DNA of 64,000 nucleotides from Hydrogenophaga borbori (GCF_003417535.1 NZ_QVLS01000008.1:124001-188000); one strand, 5' to 3'. Positions 13,620-24,094 are shown, counted from the stretch's first letter. Numbers and translations are program-made. Notes: generated by a model not told the origin, from the letters alone.

Positions 13620-14424
13620 ATCCCGTTTCCGCGCGCGCACGCTGTTCCTGATGGCCTACCTGGTGTTCGCGCTGCTGCCCATCTACTGGATGGTGAACAT
13701 GAGCTTCAAGACGAACGGGGAGATCCTGTCCTCGTTCACGCTGTGGCCCGAGACCTTCACCTGGGACAACTACCGCACCATCTTCACCGACGCCTCGTGG
13801 TACTCGGGCTACATCAACAGCCTGATCTACGTCGGCATCAACACCGCGATCTCGCTCACGGTGGCGCTGCCCGCGGCCTACGCCTTCTCGCGCTACCGCT
13901 TCCTGGGCGACAAGCACGTGTTCTTCTGGCTGCTCACCAACCGCATGACGCCACCGGCGGTGTTCCTGCTGCCCTTCTTCCAGCTCTACACCACGCTGGG
14001 CCTGATGGACACGCACATCGCCGTGGCGCTGGCGCACCTGCTGTTCAACGTGCCGCTGGCGGTGTGGATCCTGGAAGGCTTCATGAGCGGCATCCCGCGC
14101 GAGATCGACGAGACCGCCTACATCGACGGCTACAGCTTCCCGCGCTTCTTCTTCACCATCTTCCTGCCCCTCATCAAGGCCGGCGTGGGCGTGGCCGCGT
14201 TCTTCTGCTTCATGTTCAGCTGGGTGGAGCTGCTGCTGGCGCGCACGCTCACCAGCGTGAACGCCAAGCCCATCGTGGCGACGATGACGCGCACGGTGTC
14301 GGCCTCGGGCATGGACTGGGCCACGCTGGCGGCGGCCGGCGTGCTGACCATCGTGCCGGGGGCGATCGTGATCTGGTTCGTGCGGCACTACATCGCGAAG
14401 GGCTTCGCGATGGGCCGCGTCTGA
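13612..14424 (+). CDS. glpQ: Glycerol ABC importer permease GlpQ
   Basis: A 270-residue inner-membrane permease of the MalG/UgpE type, second channel subunit of the glycerol importer. Six hydrophobic segments are visible, with the EAA-like loop in REIDETAYIDGYSFPRFF. The name follows the Rhizobium glycerol transporter; it is unrelated to the glycerophosphodiesterase GlpQ. The start lies inside the 3' end of glpP. Confidence 0.92.
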
Positions 14425-14454
14425 CAAGCCCGTTCCCAACGATTGGAGGACCCC

Positions 14455-14763
14455 ATGTTCGACTGGATGGTCTGGACCCCGCCGGTGGCGATCTTCTTCA
14501 CCGCCATCGCGCTGCTGCTCTTTGGCATGACGGTGTGGGAAGTCCGTGCGCCCACCATCGAGCGCAAGGGCTTTCTGCCCATGAAGACCACGCGCGGCGA
14601 CCGGCTCTTCGTGGGCCTGCTCGGCGCCGCGTACATCAACCTGGCCTTCGTCGGCATGGCCGGCCGCTTCGCCGAATGGTTCCGGCTGGAGCAGGAGCCC
14701 TCGGCCTGGATCGGTTTCGCCGTCTCGATGCTGTGGCTCGCCCTGGTGATGCGCAAGGGCTGA
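14455..14763 (+). CDS. glpU: Small DUF2160-type membrane protein of the glycerol importer
   Basis: A 102-residue protein with three predicted membrane helices (about residues 8-24, 50-68 and 81-97). It matches the DUF2160 small integral membrane proteins that sit between the permease and binding-protein genes of GlpSTPQUV-type importers. Its role in transport has not been established as far as I know; it could be an accessory or assembly subunit. The ATG at 14,455 is preceded by TTGGAGGA, which decides the start over an in-frame TTG 12 bp upstream. Confidence 0.85.
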   Translation: MFDWMVWTPPVAIFFTAIALLLFGMTVWEVRAPTIERKGFLPMKTTRGDRLFVGLLGAAYINLAFVGMAGRFAEWFRLEQEPSAWIGFAVSMLWLALVMRKG

Positions 14764-14853
14764 GCGAGGTTCTCAACGACCGGACCGCCGCTTCCCCGGT
14801 GCCGTGTCGATCCGCTGGCGGGGAGGCACACCATCAACACCCAAGGAGACAAC

Positions 14854-16584
14854 ATGAAACTGCGACACACGGCGCTCGCTGCGCTGATCGCGACCGGCGC
14901 GGCGCTGCCCGCCTGGGCGGATGAGGCCGCCGCCAAGCGATGGATCGACAGCGAGTTCCAGCCGTCGACCCTGAGCAAGGCCCAGCAGGCGGCGGAGCTC
15001 AAGTGGTTCATCGACGCCGCCGAGAAGCTCAAGGCCAAGGGCATCAAGGAAATTTCTGTGGTGTCCGAGACCATCACCACGCACGAGTACGAGTCCAAGA
15101 CCCTGGCCAAGGCCTTCAGCGAGATCACGGGCATCACCGTCAAGCACGACCTGATCCAGGAAGGCGACGTGGTCGAGAAGCTGCAGACCTCGATGCAATC
15201 GGGCAAGTCCATCTACGACGGCTGGATCAGCGACTCCGACCTCATCGGCACCCACTACCGCTACGGCCAGATCCTCAACCTCACCGACTACATGGCCGGC
15301 GCGGGCAAGGACTTCACCAACCCGGGCCTCGACCTCAAGGACTTCATCGGCACCAAGTTCACCACCGGCCCCGACGGCAAGCTCTATCAGCTGCCCGACC
15401 AGCAGTTCGCCAACCTTTACTGGTTCCGCGCCGACCTGTTCGCGCGCCAGGACCTAAAGGACAAGTTCAAGGCCAAGTATGGCTACGACCTGGGCGTGCC
15501 GCTGAACTGGAGCGCCTACGAGGACATCGCCGAGTTCTTTACCAACGACGTGAAGACCATCGACGGCAAGCCCATCTACGGCCACATGGACTACGGCAAG
15601 AAGGACCCGTCGCTGGGCTGGCGCTTCACCGACGCCTGGCTCTCCATGGCCGGCACCGCCGACATCGGCACGCCCAACGGACTGCCGATCGATGAATGGG
15701 GCATCCGCGTGGCCGCCGACAAGTGCACGCCGGTGGGCGCCTCGGTGGCGCGCGGCGGCGCGACCAACTCGCCGGCGGCCGTCTACGCGCTCACCAAGTA
15801 CGTGGACTGGATGAAGAAGTACGCGCCCAAGGAGGCCACGGGCATGACCTTCGGCGAGGCGGGTCCCGTGCCCGCCCAGGGCCAGATCGCGCAGCAGATC
15901 TTCTGGTACACGGCCTTCACCGCCGACATGACCAAGCCAGGCCTGCCGGTGGTCAATGCCGACGGCACGCCCAAGTGGCGCATGGCCCCCGGCCCCAACG
16001 GCCCGTACTGGAAGCAAGGCATGCAGAACGGCTACCAGGACGTGGGCTCCTGGACCTTCTTCAAAAACCACGACGCCAACCGCACCGCGGCGGCCTGGCT
16101 TTACGCGCAGTTCATCACCGCCAAGACCACCTCGCTGAAGAAGACCATCGTCGGCCTCACGCCGATCCGCGAGAGCGACATCCAGAGCAAGGCCATGACC
16201 GACATGGCGCCCAAGCTGGGCGGGCTGGTGGAGTTCTACCGCTCGCCCGCGCGCGTGGCCTGGAGCCCCACGGGCACCAACGTGCCCGACTACCCCAAGC
16301 TCGCGCAGCTGTGGTGGCAGAACGTGGCGCAGGCCGTCACGGGTGAGAAAACGCCGCAGCAGGCCATGGACGGCCTGGCCGACCAGATGGACCAGGTGAT
16401 GGCCCGTCTGGAGCGCGCCGGCATGGAACGCTGCGCGCCCAAGCTCAATCCCAAGGGCGACCCCAACAAGTGGCTGAGCGACAAGGCCGCGCCCTGGAAG
16501 AAGCTGGCGAACGAAAAGCCCAAGGGCGAGACCATCGCCTACGATCAGCTGCTCAACGCCTGGAAGGCGGGCAAGGTCCGCTGA
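14854..16584 (+). CDS. glpV: Glycerol ABC importer periplasmic binding protein
   Basis: A 576-residue solute-binding protein, unusually large as is typical for the GlpV family. A Sec signal peptide (MKLRHTALAALIATGAALPAWA) ends near residue 22. The mature part is a two-lobe family 1 extracellular binding protein with a long C-terminal extension ending in GETIAYDQLLNAWKAGK. In GlpV the ligand is glycerol; the surrounding permeases, kinase and dehydrogenase support this. AAGGAGA precedes the ATG. The glpD start is 63 bp downstream. Confidence 0.92.
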   Translation: MKLRHTALAALIATGAALPAWADEAAAKRWIDSEFQPSTLSKAQQAAELKWFIDAAEKLKAKGIKEISVVSETITTHEYESKTLAKAFSEITGITVKHDLIQEGDVVEKLQTSMQSGKSIYDGWISDSDLIGTHYRYGQILNLTDYMAGAGKDFTNPGLDLKDFIGTKFTTGPDGKLYQLPDQQFANLYWFRADLFARQDLKDKFKAKYGYDLGVPLNWSAYEDIAEFFTNDVKTIDGKPIYGHMDYGKKDPSLGWRFTDAWLSMAGTADIGTPNGLPIDEWGIRVAADKCTPVGASVARGGATNSPAAVYALTKYVDWMKKYAPKEATGMTFGEAGPVPAQGQIAQQIFWYTAFTADMTKPGLPVVNADGTPKWRMAPGPNGPYWKQGMQNGYQDVGSWTFFKNHDANRTAAAWLYAQFITAKTTSLKKTIVGLTPIRESDIQSKAMTDMAPKLGGLVEFYRSPARVAWSPTGTNVPDYPKLAQLWWQNVAQAVTGEKTPQQAMDGLADQMDQVMARLERAGMERCAPKLNPKGDPNKWLSDKAAPWKKLANEKPKGETIAYDQLLNAWKAGKVR

Positions 16585-16647
16585 CTGTTGCCCCGCGCCG
16601 CGTTGCCCCGGGCGCCTCACGCCCGGGGCCCGTCCGCCCTGTTTCGC

Positions 16648-18192
16648 ATGAACCGAGAACAACGACTCGCCACCCTCGCCGGTACCGAACGCTTCGACCT
16701 GGTGGTCGTGGGCGGCGGCGCCACCGGCCTGGGCGTGGCGCTCGACGCCGCGCTGCGCGGCTTCTCTGTCGCCCTGTTCGAATCGCATGATTTCGCTGGC
16801 GGCACCTCCTCGCGCGCCACCAAGCTGCTGCATGGCGGCGTGCGCTACCTCGCGCAAGGCAACGTGGCCCTGGTGCGCGAGGCCCTGGCCGAGCGCACCA
16901 CGGTCATGGCCATCGCGCCCCACCTGGCGCAGCCGCTGCCTTTCGTCATGCCCAGCCACCAGTGGTGGCAGACGCCGTTCTACGGCATCGGGCTCAAGCT
17001 GTACGACCTGCTGGCCGGGCGCGCCGGCCTGGGGTCCACCGAGTTCCTGGACCGTGCCCGCACCCTGGCCGCCCTGCCGGGGGTGAACCCCCAGGGGCTC
17101 AAGGGCGGCGTGCGCTACTGGGACGGCCAGTTCGACGACGCGCGCCTGGCCATTGCGTTGGCGCGCACCGCCGAGGCCGCGGGCGCGGCGGTGTTCAACC
17201 ACGCCGAGGTCAGCGCCATCGCCGCCGACGGCAACGGGCACGCGCTCACCGTGAAGGACCGCGTGGACGGCGCCGAACACCGGGTGCGTGCGCGCTGCGT
17301 CGTCAACGCCACCGGCGTCTGGGTCGACGCCCTGCGCGAGGCCGCGGGAACCCCGTCGCACATGGTGCGGCCCAGCCAGGGCGTGCACCTGGTGGTCGAC
17401 CGCGACTTTCTGGGCGGGGAGCACGCGCTGCTGGTGCCCCGGACCCGCGACGGGCGCGTGCTGTTCGCCGTGCCCTGGCTGGGCAAGCTGATCCTGGGCA
17501 CCACCGACACGCCGCGCCAGGACCTGGCGCGTGAGCCCGAACCGTTCGCGCAAGAGCTGGGCTTCATCCTTGACGAAGCCTCGCGCGCGCTCAGCCGGCC
17601 GGTGCGCCGCGCCGACATCCGCAGCGCCTGGGTGGGCCTGCGCCCGCTGGTGGCGCCGCCGAGCGACGGCGGCGCCGGCACCAAGGCGCTGTCGCGCGAG
17701 CACACGGTGGTGGTCGACCGCAACGGGCTGGTCACGGTCACCGGTGGCAAATGGACCACCTACCGCGCCATGGCCGAAGACGTCCTGCAGCAGTGCTTCG
17801 ACGCCGGCCGCCTGCCGCCCCGCCCCGGTGGGCAGAGCGCCAGGCACCGCCTGGTGGGCGCGCCGGTGCGCGCATCGGTGCCCATCCACGCCGCGCCCGG
17901 CTGGCACCTGTACGGCACCGAGGCCGAGCGGGTGCGTGGCCTGCCCGGCGCCGATCAGGCGCTGGGCCTGGGCCTGCACGCCGCGATGGTGCGGTTCGCG
18001 GTTCGATGTGAGCATGCGCTCACTGTTGAAGATGTTCTGGCCCGCCGCTGGCGTGCGCTCTTTCTGGACGCCACCCAGGCGGCGCGCATGGCGGGCTCGG
18101 TGGCCGCCATCCTGCGCGAGGAGGGCATCGCCGACCCGCGCACCGACGACTTCCTGGCGCTCGCCCGTCGTTACGCCGCACCCGGTGTTTGA
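16648..18192 (+). CDS. glpD: Aerobic glycerol-3-phosphate dehydrogenase
   Basis: GlpD, 514 residues, is a membrane-associated flavoenzyme that oxidises glycerol 3-phosphate to dihydroxyacetone phosphate and feeds electrons to ubiquinone. The N-terminal FAD dinucleotide fold reads VVVGGGATGLGVALDAALRG (about residues 19-38), followed by SSRATKLLHGGVRYL and the TGGKWTTYRAMAEDV signature. The ATG at 16,648 was preferred over an upstream TTG because the family starts near MNREQRL. The -35 box of the downstream ribosomal promoter overlaps its stop codon. Confidence 0.96.
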   Translation: MNREQRLATLAGTERFDLVVVGGGATGLGVALDAALRGFSVALFESHDFAGGTSSRATKLLHGGVRYLAQGNVALVREALAERTTVMAIAPHLAQPLPFVMPSHQWWQTPFYGIGLKLYDLLAGRAGLGSTEFLDRARTLAALPGVNPQGLKGGVRYWDGQFDDARLAIALARTAEAAGAAVFNHAEVSAIAADGNGHALTVKDRVDGAEHRVRARCVVNATGVWVDALREAAGTPSHMVRPSQGVHLVVDRDFLGGEHALLVPRTRDGRVLFAVPWLGKLILGTTDTPRQDLAREPEPFAQELGFILDEASRALSRPVRRADIRSAWVGLRPLVAPPSDGGAGTKALSREHTVVVDRNGLVTVTGGKWTTYRAMAEDVLQQCFDAGRLPPRPGGQSARHRLVGAPVRASVPIHAAPGWHLYGTEAERVRGLPGADQALGLGLHAAMVRFAVRCEHALTVEDVLARRWRALFLDATQAARMAGSVAAILREEGIADPRTDDFLALARRYAAPGV

Positions 18193-18218
18193 CGGGCGCC
18201 GTCGACTCATGCCATAAT
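18189..18218 (+). promoter_or_regulatory. Sigma-70 promoter of the spc ribosomal operon
   Basis: TTGACG at 18,189-18,194 and CATAAT at 18,213-18,218, separated by 18 bp, form a good sigma-70 promoter. The -35 element overlaps the glpD stop codon. The expected start point near 18,225 gives a leader of about 170 nt before rplN. Confidence 0.75.
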
Positions 18219-18396
18219 GCGCGGCTTCGCTCCCTTTTTGGGGGGTGATGTATCTTGGCGAAAGCCTTCTGCCCACCGAAGGGTGGCCTCCGCCGCGGCA
18301 GCAGCCGCTTGCAGTGGAAGCCCTCCAACGACGGGCCCAAGACTGATCGCTGTTGTCCGTGGTGGACAACAGCATTCAAGTTGGGACTTAAATCAA
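18219..18396 (+). promoter_or_regulatory. Structured leader of the rplN operon
   Basis: The untranslated leader contains CCACC-GAAG-GGTGG near 18,275 and, close to the gene, a perfect 10-bp hairpin GCTGTTGTCC/GGACAACAGC with loop GTGGT at 18,350-18,374. The hairpin ends 22 bp before the rplN start codon and has no T tract. It is a plausible site for autoregulation by a ribosomal protein or for RNA processing; which protein would bind is unknown. Confidence 0.5.
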
Positions 18397-18765
18397 ATGA
18401 TTCAAACGCAATCTCGACTCGATGTTGCTGACAACACGGGTGCGAAATCCGTGATGTGCATCAAGGTGCTCGGCGGCTCCAAGCGCCGCTACGCCAGCGT
18501 GGGCGATGTCATCAAGGTCAGCATCAAGGAAGCAGCGCCTCGCGGCCGCGTCAAAAAGGGCGAGGTCTACAACGCCGTGGTGGTGCGCACCGCCAAGGGC
18601 ATCCGCCGCCAGGACGGCGCACTGATCAAGTTCGACGGCAACGCGGCTGTGTTGCTCAACGCCAAGCTGGAGCCCATCGGCACCCGCATCTTCGGCCCGG
18701 TGACGCGCGAGCTGCGCACCGAGAAGTTCATGAAGATCGTGTCGCTGGCCCCCGAGGTCCTCTGA
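18397..18765 (+). CDS. rplN: 50S ribosomal protein L14
   Basis: L14, 122 residues, full length, starting [20 protein letters not shown]. It binds 23S rRNA at the subunit interface. It is the first gene of the spc operon here; in most bacteria rpsQ (S17) precedes it in the S10 operon, whereas here glpD does. The ATG was chosen from the invariant L14 N-terminus, with only a weak ribosome site (GGGAC) upstream. Confidence 0.98.
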   Translation: MIQTQSRLDVADNTGAKSVMCIKVLGGSKRRYASVGDVIKVSIKEAAPRGRVKKGEVYNAVVVRTAKGIRRQDGALIKFDGNAAVLLNAKLEPIGTRIFGPVTRELRTEKFMKIVSLAPEVL

Positions 18766-18775
18766 GGTAAGCACC

Positions 18776-19096
18776 ATGAACAAGATTCGTACCGGTGACG
18801 AAGTCATCGTGATCGCGGGGCGCGACAAGGGCAAGCGGGGCAAGGTGGCCTCGCGCACCGACGAGCAGCACCTCGTGGTCGAGGGCGTCAACGTCGTCAA
18901 GAAGCACGCCAAGCCCAATCCCATGAAGGGTGTGACGGGTGGCATCGTCGAGAAGACCATGCCCATCGATCAGTCCAACGTGGCGATTTTCAACGTGGCC
19001 ACTGGCAAGGCCGACCGCGTGGGCATCAAGGTTCAGGCCGATGGCAAGCGCGTTCGCGTCTACAAGTCCAGCGGCGAAGAGATCAAGGTGGCATGA
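18776..19096 (+). CDS. rplX: 50S ribosomal protein L24
   Basis: L24, 106 residues, an assembly initiator that binds 23S rRNA. The KOW motif is visible in [19 protein letters not shown]. It lies 10 bp after rplN with GAGGTAAG as ribosome site and touches rplE through an ATGA overlap. Confidence 0.98.
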   Translation: MNKIRTGDEVIVIAGRDKGKRGKVASRTDEQHLVVEGVNVVKKHAKPNPMKGVTGGIVEKTMPIDQSNVAIFNVATGKADRVGIKVQADGKRVRVYKSSGEEIKVA

Positions 19097-19098
19097 CC

Positions 19099-19638
19099 AT
19101 GGCACGTTTCAAGCAACACTACGCCGAGAAGGTGGCGCCCGAGCTGACCAAGAAGTTCGGCTACAAGTCGCCGATGGAGGTGCCGCGCATCACCAAGATC
19201 ACGCTCAACATGGGCGTGAGCGAGGCGGTCGCCGACAAGAAGGTGATGGACAACGCCGTGGGCGACCTCACCAAGATCGCTGGCCAGAAGCCCGTCGTGA
19301 CCAAGGCCAAGAAGGCCATCGCCGGCTTCAAGATCCGTGAGCAACAGGCCATCGGCTGCATGGTCACGCTGCGCGGCGCCCGCATGTACGAATTCCTTGA
19401 CCGCTTCGTCACCGTGGCCCTGCCCCGCGTGCGCGACTTCCGCGGTATCTCGGGTCGTTCGTTCGATGGCCGTGGCAACTACAACATCGGCGTCAAGGAA
19501 CAGATCATCTTCCCCGAGATCGAGTACGACAAGGTCGATGCCCTGCGTGGCCTGAACATCAGCATCACGACGACCGCCAAGACCGACGAAGAGTGCAAGG
19601 CTCTGCTGGCGGGTTTCCGTTTCCCCTTCAAGAACTGA
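19099..19638 (+). CDS. rplE: 50S ribosomal protein L5
   Basis: L5, 179 residues, binds 5S rRNA and the P-site tRNA. Conserved segments include [15 protein letters not shown], the [13 protein letters not shown] loop and [14 protein letters not shown]. Two ATGs compete, one at 19,093 overlapping the rplX stop and one at 19,099; the second gives the family's usual 179 residues and MARFKQHY start. Confidence 0.97.
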   Translation: MARFKQHYAEKVAPELTKKFGYKSPMEVPRITKITLNMGVSEAVADKKVMDNAVGDLTKIAGQKPVVTKAKKAIAGFKIREQQAIGCMVTLRGARMYEFLDRFVTVALPRVRDFRGISGRSFDGRGNYNIGVKEQIIFPEIEYDKVDALRGLNISITTTAKTDEECKALLAGFRFPFKN

Positions 19639-19646
19639 GGTGGCGT

Positions 19647-19952
19647 GTGGCTAAACAAGCACTGCTCCAACGTGAACTCAAGCGCGAGAAGCTCGCCGCC
19701 AAGTTCGCCAAGAAATACAACGAGCTCAAGGCCATCGCCGGCGACGCCAAGAAGTCGGACGAAGAGCGCGAAGCCGCCCGCCTGGCGCTGCAAAAGCTGC
19801 CCCGCAACGCGAACCCGACCCGTCAGCGCAACCGCTGCGAGATCACCGGTCGCCCGCGTGGCACCTTCAACCACTTCGGCCTGGCCCGCGCCAAGGTCCG
19901 CGAAATGGCTTTTGCCGGCGAAATCCCCGGCATCACCAAAGCCAGCTGGTAA
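19647..19952 (+). CDS. rpsN: 30S ribosomal protein S14, zinc-free form
   Basis: S14, 101 residues, the long form without the CxxC zinc motifs. The start is GTG at 19,647 ([11 protein letters not shown]), 8 bp after rplE with GAGGTGG as ribosome site. The C-terminal [19 protein letters not shown] and [11 protein letters not shown] blocks are standard. Confidence 0.97.
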   Translation: MAKQALLQRELKREKLAAKFAKKYNELKAIAGDAKKSDEEREAARLALQKLPRNANPTRQRNRCEITGRPRGTFNHFGLARAKVREMAFAGEIPGITKASW

Positions 19953-19970
19953 GCCTTAGGAGAACCCCAC

Positions 19971-20366
19971 ATGAGCATGAGTGATCCTATCGCCGACATG
20001 TTGACCCGTGTCCGCAACGCGCAGATGGTCGAGAAGGCCACCGTGGCGATGCCGGCGTCGAAAGTGAAGGCGGCGATCGCCCAGGTCCTGAAGGACGAGG
20101 GCTACATCGAAGACTTCAAGGTGGTCAACGAAGGCGGCAAAAGCGAGCTGGTCATCACCCTGAAGTACTACGCCGGCCGTCCCGTGATCGAGCGCATCGA
20201 GCGCGTGAGCCGTCCCGGCCTGCGCGTCTACCGTGGCCGCAACGCCATTCCCCAGGTCCAGAACGGCCTCGGCGTGGCGATCGTGACCACCCCGCGCGGC
20301 GTCATGACCGATCGCAAGGCGCGCGCCACCGGTGTCGGTGGTGAAGTGCTGTGCTACGTGGCCTGA
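19971..20366 (+). CDS. rpsH: 30S ribosomal protein S8
   Basis: S8, 131 residues, a primary 16S rRNA-binding protein and, in E. coli, the translational repressor of the spc operon. The N-terminus [18 protein letters not shown] and the C-terminal [22 protein letters not shown] blocks are typical. AGGAGA precedes the ATG. A second ATG two codons in (19,977) is possible. Confidence 0.98.
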   Translation: MSMSDPIADMLTRVRNAQMVEKATVAMPASKVKAAIAQVLKDEGYIEDFKVVNEGGKSELVITLKYYAGRPVIERIERVSRPGLRVYRGRNAIPQVQNGLGVAIVTTPRGVMTDRKARATGVGGEVLCYVA

Positions 20367-20390
20367 TGCGGGCATCGAGGAGAGACTGAA

Positions 20391-20924
20391 ATGTCACGTA
20401 TTGGAAAACTGCCGATCACGGTTCCCACCGGGGTCGAGGTCGTCCTCAAGGACGGCCTGATCAACGTCAAAGGCGCCAACGGTGCCCTGAGCTTGGCCGC
20501 CAACGCGCTGGTCAAGATCGACATCAACGCCGGCAAGGTGACCTTCGCGCCGGTCGACGAGTCGCGCGAAGCGAACGCCATGTCCGGCACCATGCGCCAG
20601 CTGGTCAACAACATGGTCACCGGTGTCAGCAAGGGCTTCGAGAAGAAGCTCAACCTGGTCGGCGTGGGCTTCAAGGCCCAGGCCCAGGGCGCCAAGCTCA
20701 ACCTCACGGTGGGCTTCTCGCACCCGGTGATCATGGACATGCCCGCCGGCATCAAGGTGGAAACGCCCGCGCCCACGGAAATCGTGATCAAGGGTGCCGA
20801 CCGCCAGCGCGTCGGGCAGATTGCGTCGGAAGTGCGCGCCGTGCGTCCGCCCGAGCCCTACAAGGGCAAGGGCATCCGCTATGCGGATGAGAAGGTCGTG
20901 ATCAAGGAAACCAAGAAGAAATAA
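20391..20924 (+). CDS. rplF: 50S ribosomal protein L6
   Basis: L6, 177 residues, with the two repeated L6 domains and the C-terminal signature [14 protein letters not shown] that packs near the sarcin-ricin loop. GAGGAGAG lies before the ATG. Complete and colinear with the spc operon. Confidence 0.98.
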   Translation: MSRIGKLPITVPTGVEVVLKDGLINVKGANGALSLAANALVKIDINAGKVTFAPVDESREANAMSGTMRQLVNNMVTGVSKGFEKKLNLVGVGFKAQAQGAKLNLTVGFSHPVIMDMPAGIKVETPAPTEIVIKGADRQRVGQIASEVRAVRPPEPYKGKGIRYADEKVVIKETKKK

Positions 20925-20935
20925 GGAGTCCGATC

Positions 20936-21301
20936 ATGCTGACCAAGAAAGAACAACGCCTGCGCCGCGCGCGCCAGACCCGCATCCGCATCGCCCAGCA
21001 GGGCGCGGTGCGCCTGACGGTGAACCGCACCAACCTGCACATCTACGCCAACGTCGTGTCCGCCGACGGTTCGCGCATCCTCGCCTCGGCTTCCACGGCC
21101 GAGAAGGAAGTGCGCGCCCAGTTGGGTGCCTCGGGCAAGGGTGGCAACGCCGCCGCTGCCGCCGTCATCGGCAAGCGCATCGCCGAGAAGGCGAAGGCCG
21201 CCGGCATCGAGAAAGTGGCGTTCGACCGCTCGGGCTTTGCCTACCACGGCCGCGTCAAGGCCCTTGCAGACGCCGCCCGCGAGGCCGGCCTGCAGTTCTG
21301 A
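20936..21301 (+). CDS. rplR: 50S ribosomal protein L18
   Basis: L18, 121 residues, a 5S rRNA-binding protein. The arginine-rich N-terminus ([16 protein letters not shown]), [15 protein letters not shown] and the C-terminal [24 protein letters not shown] are canonical. It starts 11 bp after rplF. Confidence 0.98.
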   Translation: MLTKKEQRLRRARQTRIRIAQQGAVRLTVNRTNLHIYANVVSADGSRILASASTAEKEVRAQLGASGKGGNAAAAAVIGKRIAEKAKAAGIEKVAFDRSGFAYHGRVKALADAAREAGLQF

Positions 21302-21319
21302 TGAAACGGGATCAACGAC

Positions 21320-21838
21320 ATGGCTAAGTTTCAGGCAAACATCAAGAACGAAGCGAACGAGGACGGTCTGCGCGAAAAGATGATCGCGATCAACCGCGTG
21401 ACCAAGGTGGTCAAGGGCGGTCGCATCCTCGGTTTCGCAGCGCTCACCGTCGTCGGCGACGGCGATGGCCGCGTGGGCATGGGCAAGGGCAAGGCGCGTG
21501 AAGTGCCGGTGGCCGTGCAAAAGGCCATGGAGCAGGCCCGCCGCAACATGATCAAGGTGTCGCTCAAGGATGGCTCCCTGCACCACGCGGTGCACGGCGA
21601 ACACGGCGCCTCGAACGTGATGATGCTGCCGGCCGTCAAGGGTACCGGCATCATCGCGGGCGGCCCGATGCGCGCTGTCTTCGAAGTGCTGGGCGTGACC
21701 GACGTCGTGGCCAAGAGCCACGGTTCGAGCAACCCTTACAACCTGGTGCGCGCCACGCTGGACGCGCTCGAGAAGTCCACCACCCCGGCCGAGGTCGCCG
21801 CCAAGCGCGGCAAGACGGTCGAGGAAATCCTGGGCTGA
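21320..21838 (+). CDS. rpsE: 30S ribosomal protein S5
   Basis: S5, 172 residues, needed for translational accuracy. The N-terminal double-stranded-RNA-binding domain reads [19 protein letters not shown], followed by [20 protein letters not shown], where spectinomycin-resistance changes occur in other bacteria; no change is evident here. Complete. Confidence 0.98.
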   Translation: MAKFQANIKNEANEDGLREKMIAINRVTKVVKGGRILGFAALTVVGDGDGRVGMGKGKAREVPVAVQKAMEQARRNMIKVSLKDGSLHHAVHGEHGASNVMMLPAVKGTGIIAGGPMRAVFEVLGVTDVVAKSHGSSNPYNLVRATLDALEKSTTPAEVAAKRGKTVEEILG

Positions 21839-21849
21839 GAGGAATCCCC

Positions 21850-22032
21850 ATGAGCACTCCCAACACCCTGAAGGTCCAGCTCGTGCGCAGCCCCATCGGC
21901 TGCAAGCAGAGCCACCGCGACACCGTGCGCGGCCTGGGCCTGCGCAAGCTCAATAGCATCAGCGAACTGCAGGACACCCCGGCCGTGCGCGGCATGATCA
22001 ACAAGATCAGCTACCTGGTCAAAGTCCTCTGA
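21850..22032 (+). CDS. rpmD: 50S ribosomal protein L30
   Basis: L30, 60 residues ([25 protein letters not shown]), in its standard place between rpsE and rplO, with GAGAGGAAT as ribosome site. Complete. Confidence 0.97.
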   Translation: MSTPNTLKVQLVRSPIGCKQSHRDTVRGLGLRKLNSISELQDTPAVRGMINKISYLVKVL

Positions 22033-22046
22033 TCGGAGACGACGAC

Positions 22047-22487
22047 ATGGAACTCAACAACATCAAGCCAGCCGAAGGCGCCAAGCACGTGAAGCGTCGC
22101 GTGGGCCGCGGCATCGGTTCGGGCCTGGGCAAGACCGCGGGTCGCGGCCACAAAGGCCAGAAATCGCGCGCCGGTGGCTACCACAAGGTGGGCTTCGAAG
22201 GCGGTCAGATGCCGATGCAGCGCCGTCTGCCCAAGCGTGGTTTCAAGTCCGCGCTGCTGCAGTTCAACGCCGAAGTGACCCTGGGCCAGCTCAACGCGAT
22301 CGAGGCCACCGAGATCGACGTTCTGGTGCTTAAGCAGCTCGGCCTCGTGCCCCAGCTCACCAAGCGCGTGAAGGTCATCAAGTCCGGTGAGATCACGCGC
22401 GCCGTGACGCTCAAGGACGTGCTGCCGACCGCTGGCGCCAAGGCCGCGATCGAAGCCGCCGGCGGCAAAGTCGCCGCGGCCGCCTGA
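22047..22487 (+). CDS. rplO: 50S ribosomal protein L15
   Basis: L15, 146 residues. The glycine- and basic-rich N-terminus ([26 protein letters not shown], seen in part as [15 protein letters not shown]) and [17 protein letters not shown] are diagnostic. It directly precedes secY with a 23 bp gap. Confidence 0.98.
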   Translation: MELNNIKPAEGAKHVKRRVGRGIGSGLGKTAGRGHKGQKSRAGGYHKVGFEGGQMPMQRRLPKRGFKSALLQFNAEVTLGQLNAIEATEIDVLVLKQLGLVPQLTKRVKVIKSGEITRAVTLKDVLPTAGAKAAIEAAGGKVAAAA

Positions 22488-22510
22488 TCACGCCCGTTCG
22501 AAAGGACCTC

Positions 22511-23830
22511 GTGGCAACCGCTTCCCCGTCCCTGGCCAAGACCGGCAAGTACGGCGACCTGCGTCGCCGGCTGGTCTTCCTGCTGCTGGCGCTGGTGGTG
22601 TACCGCGTCGGCGCGCACATTCCTGTGCCGGGCATCAATCCGGAGCAGCTCCAGCAGCTCTTCCAAGGGCAGCAGGGCGGCATCCTGAGCCTGTTCAACA
22701 TGTTCTCGGGCGGCGCGCTCTCGCGCTTCACCGTGTTCGCGTTGGGCATCATGCCGTACATCTCGGCCTCCATCATCATGCAGCTCATGACGTACGTGAT
22801 CCCCACGTTCGAGCAGCTGAAGAAGGAGGGCGAAGCGGGCCGCCGCAAGATCACCCAGTACACGCGCTACGGCACGCTGGCGCTGGCGATCTTCCAGGCC
22901 ATGGGCATCGCGCTGGCGCTGGAAGGCCAGGCGGGCCTCGTGATCGATCCGGGTATGGGCTTTCGCCTGACGGCGGTGGTGAGCCTGGTGGCGGGCACGA
23001 TGTTCCTCATGTGGCTCGGCGAGCAGATCACCGAACGCGGCCTGGGCAACGGCATTTCGCTGCTGATCTTCGCAGGCATCGTCGCCGGCCTGCCGAACGC
23101 CATCGGCGGTCTGCTGGAGCTGGTCCGTACCGGTGCCATGAACGTGCTGGTGGCCCTGTTCATCATCGCGCTCGTGGTCCTGGTGACCTACTTCGTGGTG
23201 TTCGTCGAACGCGGCCAGCGCAAGATCCTGGTGAACTACGCGCGCCGTCAGGTGGGCAACAAGGTCTACGGCGGCCAGTCGTCGCACCTACCGCTCAAGC
23301 TGAACATGGCCGGCGTGATCCCCCCGATCTTCGCTTCGTCCATCATCCTGCTGCCCACCACGGTGGTGAGCTGGATCAGCACCGGCGATTCGACCCGCTG
23401 GCTGCGCGACCTGGCCTCGGCCCTGTCGCCCGGACAGCCGATCTACGTGGCGCTGTATGCGGCGGCCATCATCTTTTTCTGCTTCTTCTACACCGCCCTG
23501 GTTTTCAACAGCCGGGAAACCGCGGACAACCTGAAGAAGAGTGGCGCCTTCATCCCCGGCATTCGTCCGGGCGACCAGACGGCCCGCCACATCGACAAGA
23601 TCCTGCTTCGGCTGACGTTTGCCGGTGCGATCTATATCACCGCGGTGTGCCTGCTGCCCGAGTTCCTGATCCTGGAATACAACGTGCCCTTCTACTTCGG
23701 TGGCACGTCCCTCCTGATCATCGTGGTCGTGACCATGGATTTCATGGCCCAGGTGCAAAACTACATGATGTCGCAGCAGTACGAATCGCTGCTCAAGAAA
23801 GCGAATTTCAAGACTTCCCTCGGCAACTGA
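22511..23830 (+). CDS. secY: Protein translocase channel subunit SecY
   Basis: SecY, 439 residues, is the ten-helix channel of the Sec translocon. Conserved parts include [15 protein letters not shown], the plug region following it, [36 protein letters not shown] and [12 protein letters not shown]. It starts with GTG after AAAGGACC. It is in its usual place after rplO and 3 bp before infA. Confidence 0.98.
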   Translation: MATASPSLAKTGKYGDLRRRLVFLLLALVVYRVGAHIPVPGINPEQLQQLFQGQQGGILSLFNMFSGGALSRFTVFALGIMPYISASIIMQLMTYVIPTFEQLKKEGEAGRRKITQYTRYGTLALAIFQAMGIALALEGQAGLVIDPGMGFRLTAVVSLVAGTMFLMWLGEQITERGLGNGISLLIFAGIVAGLPNAIGGLLELVRTGAMNVLVALFIIALVVLVTYFVVFVERGQRKILVNYARRQVGNKVYGGQSSHLPLKLNMAGVIPPIFASSIILLPTTVVSWISTGDSTRWLRDLASALSPGQPIYVALYAAAIIFFCFFYTALVFNSRETADNLKKSGAFIPGIRPGDQTARHIDKILLRLTFAGAIYITAVCLLPEFLILEYNVPFYFGGTSLLIIVVVTMDFMAQVQNYMMSQQYESLLKKANFKTSLGN

Positions 23831-23833
23831 ACC

Positions 23834-24052
23834 ATGGCCAAGGACGACGTGATCGAAATGCAGGGTGAGGTGGTTGAAAACCTCCCCAACGCGACTTTCC
23901 GCGTCAAGCTCGAAAACGGGCACGTGGTCCTCGGCCACATCTCCGGCAAGATGCGCATGCACTACATCCGCATCCTGCCCGGCGACAAGGTCAAAGTGGA
24001 GCTCACGCCCTACGACCTGACCCGTGCCCGCATCGTGTTCCGCGCCAAGTGA
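23834..24052 (+). CDS. infA: Translation initiation factor IF-1
   Basis: IF-1, 72 residues, a single S1/OB-fold domain ([20 protein letters not shown]...) that occupies the ribosomal A site during initiation. Location between secY and rpmJ is common in beta-proteobacteria. Complete. Confidence 0.97.
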   Translation: MAKDDVIEMQGEVVENLPNATFRVKLENGHVVLGHISGKMRMHYIRILPGDKVKVELTPYDLTRARIVFRAK

Positions 24053-24094
24053 AGCGCCTGTACTGAACGTTTACCGGATTTCTAGGAGAAGAAA

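Noticed and set aside
15454-18375. 973-codon minus-strand frame antisense to glpV and glpD
   Set aside because: No ribosome site or recognisable domain; both sense genes have full family motifs.
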